From positions 124,001 through 188,000 of the forward strand of contig OZ024840.1 in the NCBI GenBank assembly GCA_964017145.1: DNA of 64,000 bases, in the 5' to 3' direction. Source of the DNA: Agrocybe praecox. Lineage: Eukaryota; Basidiomycota; Agaricomycetes; Agaricales; Agrocybaceae. The notes beneath the pieces are model-generated. The model was given only the letters and a program-made list of their open reading frames with translations, was not told the DNA's origin and made no database searches. How positions within the stretch are numbered: position 1 is the stretch's first letter; the number at the start of each line of letters is the position of its first letter. Of the stretch, positions 43,920-54,683 are shown piece after piece. A program made the position numbers and the translations under genes.

Positions 43920-44870
43920 CAGTTATGATATATTACAACTTATATACTATAGAGTAGGTAAATAGAAGGAGAGATGATGTGAAGGGAAATGGACTCTACC
44001 TAAGTACTAAAGTACTAACTAGTAATAAGTCTAGAAGCAAAAAACAAGCTCCACATATCTCGCCCGAACCATTGAACCTCGATGTCCGACGCTTAGTTTT
44101 GACCAACAATCCGGATAGCAAGGACGACAAAGATGCACCAACGCACCTTTTCCAGATTACAGGGGTTATCTGCCGCATGCAGATTTAAGGAGTGTTTAAC
44201 ATCTCGAACAGACATTTCTCTACATATTTCCTTGATTTCATTTCTTCTCCTTTTACTGAATGGATACCAACACAGGCGACTCAACTCTTTCCGACTATCT
44301 TTTGGATGACAGCGGCCGCAGTTCATCCTGCCATTCCATCTCTCACCTATGCCTATCCGCTCTCACCCCAACCATAGCTGTTTCAACTCTCAACTCGAAA
44401 CAAAGACGCTTTCCGAGTAATAACAACTTTAACCATAATTCTCCGAGCTTCCGCAGCCCTCACCTGTTCAACATCAACAGCGTGCACTACCTTGGACTAG
44501 ATAGAACGGATTCGGAAGAACAGATCCTTCTGGTATCTACGAGGATGGTCCAGTACATAATTTTTTCCATTGAATGCGCCCTTCCTAACCAGTGACCACC
44601 AACCCCGGAGTCCATACCCTCCTTGACTGGGTTTGATTCGAAGAGCAGAGCGGAGGGGCGGGGCAGCCAATGTAAGGCAAATCAAACGTGTGCTCGTTGG
44701 CCAGCATCGAAAGTATGTACTTTTTTCTGTATTCCTTCATTCGCCTAGTATGTGGTTCTTCCAAACATTTTCCAGCGCGTAGTCGGTAGCCTTCGAACTG
44801 CGAGCCAACTATCGTCGGCTGAATACATAGGGCGATATTTATGTAACACTCAAAAAGGACTGCGGTCATT
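43920..44870 (+). repeat. Segment X, copy 4 (partial)
   Basis: The segment matches copy 1 at 14,850-15,750 over about 0.7 kb and lies upstream of F-box pseudogene ii, divergent from it, as copy 3 does relative to pseudogene i. It is truncated at about 44,870, and nothing recognisable follows until the BTB gene. Confidence 0.5.
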
Positions 44871-45738
44871 TCTGTTACTTTGATCCCTTTATTGTTTTGT
44901 CGTCAACTGTCTTGCTGTCAAATTATCTTTCGTCATTCCATACAACTTTTCCTTGATCGACGTCTTTGCAGCGTCATCCGCCCAGACTGGTTCCGAGTGC
45001 ACGACAGGTTATGCACTTTTATCCGGATGCTAGTGCAAATTAAAAGTATGATGATTGTAGTAGAATAGACTAAGGTATATCAAGTACATCGAGCGGTATT
45101 TAAGCTAAACTATGTTATTGTAATATACGAAGGTCATAGCTATATAATAGGAGATATTGCTAAGTTACAGTTGATCCATTGAAGACGAGAGGCACAGTGA
45201 AACAATATGAGTGGCTAACTGGTTAGCCACTAAGTCCGTAACGACGTAGCGTTTGTATTCCAACAGATGCGCCAATCCATTGATTCTCGTTGTCCGAAGC
45301 GTTCGATGAACTTGAACTTAGAAGTTCGAAGCAAGCTACGACAATTGAAGGGCACCTTCTGATAATTAACGTTTCCCGAACTAGATATAGTACAATAACA
45401 TCTACAACTCAGTAGAAGACCCAGAGGATAGCAGAAAGTACATAGTGTCTCATGCTATCCTTTATTTATAGACTCGAGGTTGTGTTCTTTGATGTCGTTA
45501 CTGCAGCTGTTTATAGATCATCTATGTTTTTTGTGTTCGTGTGAAATTTGAATCGTCACTGCCACTTGGTGTTATGTGTGTTCATCACCGTTATTGTTCA
45601 AACTACCCAAGTCAAGGGACTTGTACGAAAACCTCTTCTGCACTAGTGGAACGTATAAAAATGTGCATGCTAAACGATCTTTTCTTCGTCTGCTCAGTGA
45701 CCTTGCTCTTTGCTTACTCGCATAGTATTTTCTCTTCC
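44871..45738. other. Intergenic region
   Basis: AT-rich sequence with no supported exon is seen. Upstream in-frame ATGs of the BTB gene exist (for example 45661) but would add a hydrophobic stretch unlike the family. Confidence 0.4.
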
Positions 45739-46792
45739 ATGTCTGTCACTCACCCTAATGAAGGCGACCCACCATTGGAAAAAGATCCTGTTCTCTGGTA
45801 CGAGGACGCAGACGTCATTTTTAAAGTAGGCCGTCGACTGTTTCGAGTTCACCGCACCATTTTGGCGGAACAATCTACGCACTTCAAGAACCTCTTCTCC
45901 CTTCCTTTTGCTAGGGATCAGGGGAGATACGAGAACTGTGTCGTTATTGATCTTCCTGGTACACGCGTTTGGGAAGCCCATAATCTCTTTCGTTCGCTGT
46001 TGGATCCTGCGTCAGTATATTACACATTATCCCACTACTCGATATCGGTTAACTCTGACGTTCGACATCACATACAGATATCTTGATTACATATTGAAAC
46101 CAGAGTTCACAAACTTTGAGACATTGGTACGCATGCTCAAGGTTGCGGATCAATACGGGGTTTCAATTCTCTTCGGGAAAATTGTCCGCCGCTTGGAAGT
46201 TATGTTTCATCCTTCGTTCGTACCCAGTGCCATTCTGTTGACAGAGGTCAGGAAGATATATGAGCATGAGGTCCAGCCGCAAGCTACAGTGCTGTTGATT
46301 TTAATTCGTCTGGTCGATCTGGTTCACTTGGAATGGCTAATACCTCAGATATATTACTTCTGCTCCTTCATACCTCTTGCGTTCTTCCTCAATTCTAGCA
46401 TGTGGGCGGAAATCGAACCTCAGAGAAAGGACGTGTTTCTCAACCGTCGCGAGCAGGTAATCTTTCAGCGCAACTGTGCCACGGCATGGATGATAGCGAT
46501 CCCCGTACCAAACTGTCAACAGAAGAATGCATGTGGTTCAGCTCAAATGTCTATCATTGGCGGGCGAAACGAAGATATTTTCTTGATCGCTCCGCTCACT
46601 CGAACTTACCTATGGATTAACTATATCAAACATACCAAGCTTTGCGGAGTATGTCGGGATGCAGCTCACAGGATGGCACAAGAATTCGAAACTGACTGCT
46701 GGGACGCTATCATGCAGGGACTGAATATAGGAACTTGGGAAGAGCTAAAGGAAAAGAGGCGCCAGTTCTACCAGGACCCAGTCGCGGAATAA
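45739..46792 (+). CDS. BTB/POZ domain protein
   Basis: The model has two exons, 45739-46010 and 46078-46792, joining in frame (GC+A codon) to about 328 aa. The N-terminal ~100 residues form a BTB/POZ fold typical of mushroom genomes: LWYEDADVIFKVGRRLFRVH, then RTILAEQSTHFKNLFSLP, VVIDLPGTRVWEAHNLFRSL, and after the intron YLDYILKPEFTNFETLVRML. The C-terminal part is a helical region ending near WEELKEKRRQFYQDP. BTB domains mediate dimerisation or cullin-3 adaptor contacts; partners here are unknown. The ATG at 45739 was chosen because it directly precedes the conserved domain. The intron is 67 nt with gtcagt donor. Confidence 0.88.
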
Positions 46793-47022
46793 ATGCTCGG
46801 TAACAATGGCAAAACCTCTGGTCAAACACCTCATCATGGTGATATCTCAAGAGCAAGATAATGGGCCCCGTATGGAACGAGCCCCTTTTTAAGCAACACA
46901 ATCACACAACGGCTGCCTACGTAATATTTACTCAAATTACAAATCAATTACAAATCAGTATCAATTCTCCAGAACTCCACCTCTTATGATCACGTAAAGT
47001 CAAGCGAATCTGATCGGTTTAC

Positions 47023-47822
47023 ATAAAGCACAACTCATACGATCAGGTCAACATCACATGACCAAAAATGTCACCAGCGTGACATTTTACTCAAATTTGG
47101 CAGGCGAAAAGTACAATTTCCTTTGGGGCACTCGCAATTTGGGACAAATAAAAAATCTGTTTGCAACAAAATGTAGATATTTTGAATACAAAACTTTTCT
47201 TGCAAAGGAAATTCCCAAAAAAGGTTCAAATAAGGTGCCCCATGGGATCCGATTTGGACGCGTCCTAACTGGGGTTTGCTAATTACGGACGCGTCGTCGC
47301 GTCTCTCCGCACAGATCCTTTTTTTTTTCAGTGTGTTGCTCACCACATGCCTACAAAAAGAAAATACAATCCTATAGGAAACCTATCCGGCTTTACAAAT
47401 GTGTCGAAAAAAAAGCGAAAAATAGCAAAGAAAAATGATGAAAAAGATAATTCATTAGGGGGTCAAGAAAAGGTGCGTCGCGTTTTTCCTACCCCATTTT
47501 TGTGTCATTTGAATATGCAAAGATGGATCTAGGCAGTGACATGACCTGCAAAAGTTCTGGCTGTGCAGAAAGTTCCAATTTATTGCACGAGTCAAGAGAA
47601 CCACTGGGCTTATATTTTCACAGAATTAAACTTACATGTTTATATAATGTAAACTACGTTTTTATGTACTATTCAACATGTAGATATCAGCATGTGCTAT
47701 AGTGCTACGTCGCATTGTGCAGTGTATGCGTCTTCCAATGCAAGTCGGCGAAGTCCTTCAAGTCCGGTCACACAAAATCACGATCATGTGATGTTGACCT
47801 GATCGTATGAGTTGTGCTTTAT
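47023..47822. mobile_element. Non-autonomous DNA transposon derivative with 39-bp exact terminal inverted repeats
   Basis: Bases 47023-47061 (starting ataaagcacaactcatacga) are the exact reverse complement of 47784-47822, 39 of 39 bases. The outermost bases are compatible with a TA target duplication (ca-TA-AAGC … GCTT-TA-tc), but this cannot be told apart from palindromic ends. The interior carries the 5' end of a gene: ATG 47347, MPTKRKYNPIGNLSGF, then a Lys-rich stretch to a gtgcgt donor at about 47,472. No transposase core follows, so it looks like an internal-deletion derivative of a larger element. The superfamily is not assigned. Confidence 0.8.
47347..47532 (+). pseudogene. N-terminal remnant of a transposon-encoded protein
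   Basis: This is a 61-codon frame inside the inverted-repeat element. It begins MPTKRKYNPIGNLSGFTNVS and is very rich in lysine (SKKKRKIAKKNDEKD). It probably represents a first exon ending at a gt donor near 47,472; the rest of the gene is missing. No domain can be assigned. Confidence 0.4.
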
Positions 47823-48955
47823 CAGTTTTGTACCACATTTGTAACAGTTTGAATTTGATTTTGATGTTCGAAGTACTAGCTATGCTACACATTTTTATCA
47901 TATTGGTTTGTAATAATGACACTATACTCAATGCTGGCTCCGTGGTCTGTTACGCGTGCGCGTACAGTTTATTTAGGCTAAGCGCTAAGGCTCCGTTCGG
48001 ACTCAGAATATACATTTTGATGGCTCATTTTCGTACCACACCCTGGCAGGACGATAATTATAATTATAACTCGGTTCGAACTTGAAAGCGGTGTGAGCGG
48101 CCCGCACTTTCCTACGATGTACGTGCCAACTCACTTTTCTGCCTGAGGTAGTAACCCAGAGTTCCAAACTCATTTGAAACACTATCCATTCATCAACAAG
48201 CTAATTCTCAATTAATTCTGTGACCTTACTGCCACACTCTAGCGGCCTGACAATACCTTAAATGAACTGTCATACCTTGGGCCAATATCGATTATGTTGT
48301 TGGCTTCTCACATTCAAATTTCCACAACTCATGCTCTTTCGACGTGAATAAGAGACTTTGCACACGTTCGGCCTGTGAGCGATTCGACGAGCTATATATG
48401 TATACAAGGGCTCGAGGAGGGGGGGAGACTCTTATACCGGGCATAAACCCCGTATAAGTGGTGCCATCATTCTGATGTAAGTAATATACTTGGAGTAGTA
48501 CATATGTATTAATATTAGCTAATTACGACCGCCCTCCGCGGGAGCGGCTAAATAAACAGATATGTAGGATACACCCGAGTTAAGAATTAACTTTTCCATG
48601 TTGAAATTCTGAATAAAAATCATTTTGCCCTGCAGTAAGCTCTCTTTTTCTCGTTCATATTGGGTGCTTAAGCACTTAAGAGACATGGAACGGTAGGATG
48701 TTTTGTCCTCGAAACCCGCGTGAGACTCCACAGTTATTTTTGCCTCTAATCTAAAGTCCTATAGCAACAGATCATGACACCTAACAATATCTTTACATCA
48801 CATTACAGTCCGTGGATGCCATCAAAAAAGAACGTCATGATAATGATTATAAGAGCTGGATATAAGCTAGTCTACAGTGAACAACTTTTTCCCATCTCTG
48901 TTGCGCGTGTATCATTGTAGCTGTAGGCCTCTAGCCTCTCTAGGCTTTCTTTAAC
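47823..48955. other. Intergenic region
   Basis: No supported exon is seen. A short palindrome-rich stretch (cttataccgggcataaacc… / …cgtataag) occurs near 48,430-48,460. Confidence 0.4.
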
Positions 48956-50638
48956 ATGGGATCTATGGAATCCGAGCTCGCTGCGCTGGAACGGGGTCTC
49001 AAACAACTCGAAGCCGAACGATATACGAAGGGTAGGGAGTACTCCACCAGCTTATGACAAGGGCGCCTTTTAACTCATGAGCCCTTGATATTTTCTATTC
49101 AGTGATCGTACTTACCGCGTTGCTTTACGAATATAGTAAGCGTGCCTACCTGTCTTCACCAGTGTTCGTTTGACCTCTCCCCGATAATCGAATCTATTAG
49201 TTTATACACTAGAAAAAGAGGTAAGCATTTTGCTTGGATGTGTACTCATCATCTAACAGCAGAGTGTTCTCCACAGTATTCTTTGATATGGGTATAAGTT
49301 CAATACTATATCTCGGTAGTTGATATGCTAACACGATCGCTATAGAGAAGTAAATGGAGTTTGCTGAAGGCATTATTCTTGCTCGTAAGCTTTCATTTTT
49401 TACATACAGTATTGAAATCTGTGGATAAAGTCAAACTAGACGCGGTACCATGCAATCGTAACTACATGGTGAGTTGCACTGTCGCAATAGTTCCATAAAT
49501 ATTAAGCCCTAAACTTCCGTTCTGAAGCTATGGAGCCTACGGTAATTCACCATATCAATTTACATGACATTCACTAAGGTGATTGTGCCTTGACCCAGGA
49601 TCGCTTAGCCCAAGAGTAACGAATAAGGTTAGCTCATCGGTTTGTAATACTATAGCTACATCTGTCTTACAATCCCTCAGATGTGTGTTTTCCGGAGTAT
49701 CGTCCCCACCGCTTAGAACCGTATTGACGTACGGCATATGGGTTGAATATAGATGTACGCCTGAAGCATTTATAGATGTGCATTGTACAGGAGGATTAAG
49801 TAACTGCCATAGGTGTAAATTTCATACGGTGGGAGATAATGACGGTGTATCTGTCCTCTGTGCTCATTCAAGGTATGTCTTAACCACAATGCACATTACG
49901 TTCTCTGACTTGTGTTATGCCTCAGCCATACTACAAATTCGTGTTTATGCGCTTTATGGACTCAATCGACGCGTCCTTGCCTTCATGCTTTCGCTTTATG
50001 TCATTGCAGCATCTTTAGGCATGTGGACTGCAATTGATAACATGGTCAAGATAGAGCGTACGTGTTATACGTCCTGATATCTACTCTTATTAAAGCCTCG
50101 ACATTTCAAAGCAATTGCCACGAGCATACCTAGTGGAAAAGCTTGCACGCTTCCACCACTGTTACCAAACACATACGCAATGTGGCTTCCTCAATTTGTG
50201 TTCGAGATGATATTATGCATTTTAGTTGTCTACAGGGGACACCGGGTGTTCAAGGAGAGCATTGAACTGCGGACTAGAGGGTCACTTCTCGTCAGTATCC
50301 TTATACGAGATTCTATTTTGTACTTCATAACGTAAGTTCAACACTAATTTTATTGCCATACTTACGAGGCGCAATAGGTTCTCGGCCGTGTATATGAGCT
50401 GTCTAATTGTATTCATAAATGATAGAAAAAACCAGGTGAGTCCAAAGCCGAGAACGAAGCATAACAAACATCAGTAACATTACTATAACAGACCATGTAC
50501 ATTGTTATACCTGGTTCAACAGCCGCCGCACTCTCTGGGATCATTGGTAGTAGATTAATACTCAATATACGAGAAGCAGCCGAAGAAACGGAGAAGTCGA
50601 CCGTAATTCTCGAACTATCTGAATGGGAGGTATCCTAG
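48956..50638 (+). CDS. DUF6533-type seven-transmembrane protein, multi-exon
   Basis: Supported 5' exons: 48956-49031, 49103-49135, 49201-49220, 49277-49291 (a 15-nt micro-exon), 49346-49384 and 49440-49468. They give VIVLTALLYEY, IYTLEKE, YSLIW, RSKWSLLKALFLL and TRYHAIVTTW, which match the start of the DUF6533 domain. Later exons give ILQIRVYALYGLNRRVLAFM, a TM-rich exon with WLPQFVFEMILCILVVYRGH, FSAVYMSCLIVFINDRKNQ, and the last exon TMYIVIPGSTAAALSGIIGS…RLILNIREA, ending in TAG at 50636-50638. The region between about 49,469 and 49,870 contains one to three further exons whose limits I could not fix. These proteins are mushroom-specific membrane proteins of unknown function, sometimes considered receptor-like. 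Confidence 0.78.
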
Positions 50639-53600
50639 TGTAAGGATATCTATCCACTTATCTACGCCCCATATCAAACAACTCCGCACTCACAAAATAG
50701 GAAACAAACACACTCGGACTCAATGACTTTTTCCAAACTTTCTCTTAATGATGTATAAACAAATATACGGCGTCCATTCGACTGTACCACGCATTGTCAT
50801 AAGTAAGAGTCTAACGCTGTATCCGATTGAGCTAGGCGGGCCATGTACACCCGGCCGTGATCGGCCCGACCACGTGCTTCTTCTTTTGCACTGCCGAGCA
50901 ATACCATAGTATGTGAATAGCGAAAAATAGGCTATATCCCATCCCATCCTATCCTTCTCTTATCTTGCTACCTGACACGAAACTTGAAGCTCTACTCCAA
51001 GCGCACTTCCGAGAATTTAGAATCCTAGATAAGGCACGTCTTTGAATTTATTTCCCTGACATCTGAGTCATTATGACCAGGGTTGAACGTTGAGGAATGA
51101 TACCGACCGATGTCAATATATCTCCAAGTGACAAAGACTCCAGCGACACCAGGATTCAAACGCTCAAAATAAATACATATACATATGTGGTCATCGCGCG
51201 CGCGGATAACTTGTTTAATCGCCGAACGACAATTAGTACGACTCGGAGCTTATGTATGTTACCGCCGGGAATGTCTGACTGTTGAAGGGTTGGATGTTGC
51301 ATAACTTAGCGTAAGTGGTGTGCCTTAGTAGTAGCGGCCATAGTCAGTGATAAGCGTCAGATGGCTAGGTAACTATATATCAGGAATTTCCAAACGCCTG
51401 TGAGCATGGGCGTGGGCGTAGCACAAATAAATATAGATGAATCAATATGGAAGAGATGCAGAAGCATGACTCGGATGGAATTTATCAAGTGTCAAAAGGG
51501 GCTTGACTGATTGAACTTTGAAGCTTTGAGGGTAAAACCCATAACGCAGCAGAAGTAGTAAGCTCAGAAGAAAGAGGCGCATAGAAGTGTAAAAGTAGAA
51601 GGTCTACATAGAACCTACGTATATCCCATACTCTCGTCCTCGTACCTATAAGCTAGAGTCCACAATCGGATATAAGAAAAAGTACAGAGACCTGATAAAC
51701 TGTTACCCTTATACACACGACCTCGCCGCATCACGCTTGGGAGACTCAGCGCAGGTAGGTAGGTATGCCTGAATAGCCTTTTGAGTTTGTCTCTCCGTGA
51801 GCCTGTGAGGCTGAGCAAGAGAAATACCCTGGGAGGGTGAGACCGACACGGGAGGATCATACGTATTGGCATTGGCATATACGTACGTACGTACCTCTCT
51901 AGAGCGTCGTTAGACAGTCGTCTGTCTATCTATCTGTCTGTTTGTTTGTTTGTTTCCTTTCTCCGAGCCCCAACCGGCGTCGTGGAAACGACTTCGGTGT
52001 CACAGAGTCGAAAGTCGAAGGATGACATGGACAGCCTGGGTGAGTGTCGAGCTGGCACTGAACGTGAACCCCGACCAAACACGATCAAGGACTACCACGA
52101 CGTCCTGACATCCTGTCGATCACGTATACATAATTGAATGAACGCCGATCAGTGCTCTTACTAGGATTAGTGGAATCGGACGAGGTGACGCTTGAGCAAG
52201 TTGGTTAAACTTGACCGAATTAATCAAGCAGCGACGTTCAGCGTTTGACTTTGAGCTTAAGGGCTCGACGACGGGCAACGGCCAGAAAATATTATTATGA
52301 CTGTGCTGTGCTGTGGGTATGGGAAAGAGAACTGGAACCCTACACCACGCCGCCTTGTCAACGATGATGATGATGAAGATGAAGATGAAAGAACCTAGAT
52401 GGCTTGTTCGTTCGTTCATCATCCGCGAGTCCGCGATGTGCGCAAGGGTATGTAGCGCGTTTGGGTTGAGCATGATGGTGTTGATTAGGTTTGAGTTTGG
52501 AGGTGGCGTGGGGGTGTACTGTATATCACGGCACTGGGATTCTGCAGAGTATTTACTAGTACATACTGGCACATACCATACCCTATCGTACCATATCTAT
52601 GCTCTCCTCCCCACTGGGATCATCAAGTAAATTAGCTTTAGTAACCGCTTGTGGCTCATTAGCCTCCTCCTACATTGCACTACAACTCGGATGCACATAT
52701 GAGATGGAGATTCGGATCCCCCTGGTTATATTCTCTCTAGGCTAGGTTACTCTTAAAGCTTGGGGACCGACCTGAGGCACGGCCCGCCCAGCGTGGACTT
52801 TCGTTTCGACGTATGCGTGTACTACAGTAGTACGGTACCTTGCTGGTATGTAGGAACCCTCACCTGCGACACTTCGGCATGCACGCAGAATTCCATTGAG
52901 TCTATATGTATACGGTATTAGTACCCATCTCATCTCATCACGTCCTCGTGCCAGGTCCGGCATTCAAATTTAATTTTAGTTTGGTTTATTTTCCTTCCGT
53001 TAGATCCCAACACAACACCCAAACCAGTCGCAGATGTTAATTTAGATTTCTGAATCACGCGCGTGTATGTATGTATGTACGTACGTACGACATGAATAGC
53101 AATAGCACTGCACCCGCGAAGTTTTAAGTAGATCAGTTTATAGAAGTTGAAGGATCTTTTTGTTAGAAAATAAATCGTGTCGGTGTTGGTGATGGTGCTT
53201 AAACGGTTTATCAGGGAAGAAGGACGAGAAGAACGATCGGCATGGGTTATTTGAGTTCTTAACTGCTATGTGATATGATGCTGACTCTACTGCTACTACC
53301 GATGTATGTGGTTATGTGGATGTTGGACTCTGTAGCGCTGGGGTATGTTATGTTGTATTAGGTTAGGCGTAAGGTGCGATTCATCTCTATCTCTCGCCTT
53401 TCACATTCGAAACTCGAACACTTGCGGGACTTGGGGGGAAACAAGGCAAGGGGAGGGACCTGGGACCTGAAATATGATAGTTTGGAGGTACTTATAGTAC
53501 GGATGGATGGACGGATGGATAGATGGATATTGATAACTTCATCTTGCTGTGTGTATATATAGATGACAGAACGCTATCGATATCTCTCGCGGTGCGGTAC

Positions 53601-54683
53601 AGGGCCTGAGATCTGAGACCTGGGGAGGCGGAGGGTATAGCTGTTAAGATTATTTATAAGGTTCGGGGAGTAGTACTATTTATACTTTATACCACACTTC
53701 CACATTTGCGGATTATTTTTGTTTTGTTCTTTTTTTTTTGAAGTTCTATTCGAAGTTCGGACTTGACTTTACCACATGGATATGATATGGAAGTTCTGTG
53801 CAGGGACCGGTGGCGCGCGAAGGTTTTGGGCTTGGGGACGAGACTAGGTTTTGTTTGGATGCAGCTAACGGCTACGTGTGGAATTTGAATGTATGTATGT
53901 GTGTATGTATATGTACACATGAGCACGATATGGCGCGTCGGTTGGCGAGAAGTCACAGTGCATAGTGAGTAATGTAGGTCGGGAGTCATTCAGGCACGGG
54001 GGGATAGGGCTGGGACGATGCTGGTGTGGGGGGGAGGTGCGGGCGCAGTGGCCCGCGGGGGAACAGAAGGTTCGTGTGGAATGGGTATGTACGTTGTTCA
54101 TGGTCAGGTTAATATTAGGGGAGGGTAGTGTGGGCTGCGGTGAAAAGAAGGAAAGGATACGATGTTCTATCAGAGAACGACTGGACTGAAGAGATAAAAT
54201 TATCTGATGCTGATGCTGCTGATGATCGAGGTCCGACGAATGATCTGCCTGCATGATCATGTTTCATTGGCCGCAAGTCAGCTGACGTAAGCCAAATGAG
54301 CGGATGGATGTGCCTTCAGCAGGGTTGCCCTAAGTGGACTAGTACCTCGACTACTACCTTCCGTCCTTCCGTTTGCCCGTTGCCGCTCATTATCGTTTCT
54401 TGCTCGCTCGATATCGCTGTGGACCGCTTTGGGTTTGGGTTTGACGAAGACGAAGACGGAAAAGGAAAAGTCAAAAGAAAAAAAGCAAAACGCACACACA
54501 CACACACACACAGTCGGCGGCCGAAAGAACAAACGAACCTCGATTGATTTGATCCCCATTGCTTGACTTTTACCAACCCCGCTTTGTACGACACCGACAC
54601 GACGCGACACGACACGTACGACATTTCTTCAGCTTTGGCCTGTCTCGGATTGGGATTAACGACCACAAAAGCAGCAGAAAAAA
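50639..54683. other. Gene-poor region with microsatellites
   Basis: About 4 kb without a supported coding exon. Simple repeats include acgtacgtacgtac near 51,883, tctgtttgtttgtttg near 51,930, gtatgtatgtacgtacg near 53,065, and ggatggatggacggatgg near 53,500. (CA)n lies near 54,492. Confidence 0.5.
50804..50841 (-). pseudogene. Possible tRNA-Lys(CUU) 5' half
   Basis: Minus-strand sequence GCCCGCCTAGCTCAATCGG followed by a TAC-AGCG-TTAGACTCTTA-like continuation resembles the acceptor 5' strand, D-arm and anticodon loop (CTT) of eukaryotic tRNA-Lys. No matching 3' anticodon arm, T-arm with GGTTCGA, or 3' acceptor strand follows within about 100 nt. A partial tRNA, or a chance or SINE-like relic, is most likely. 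Confidence 0.3.

Noticed and set aside
45541..45738. Upstream extension of the BTB gene
   Set aside because: It would add a hydrophobic stretch (FFVCSVTLLFAYS) not seen in the family, and the first ATG directly before the domain is more plausible. It cannot be fully excluded.
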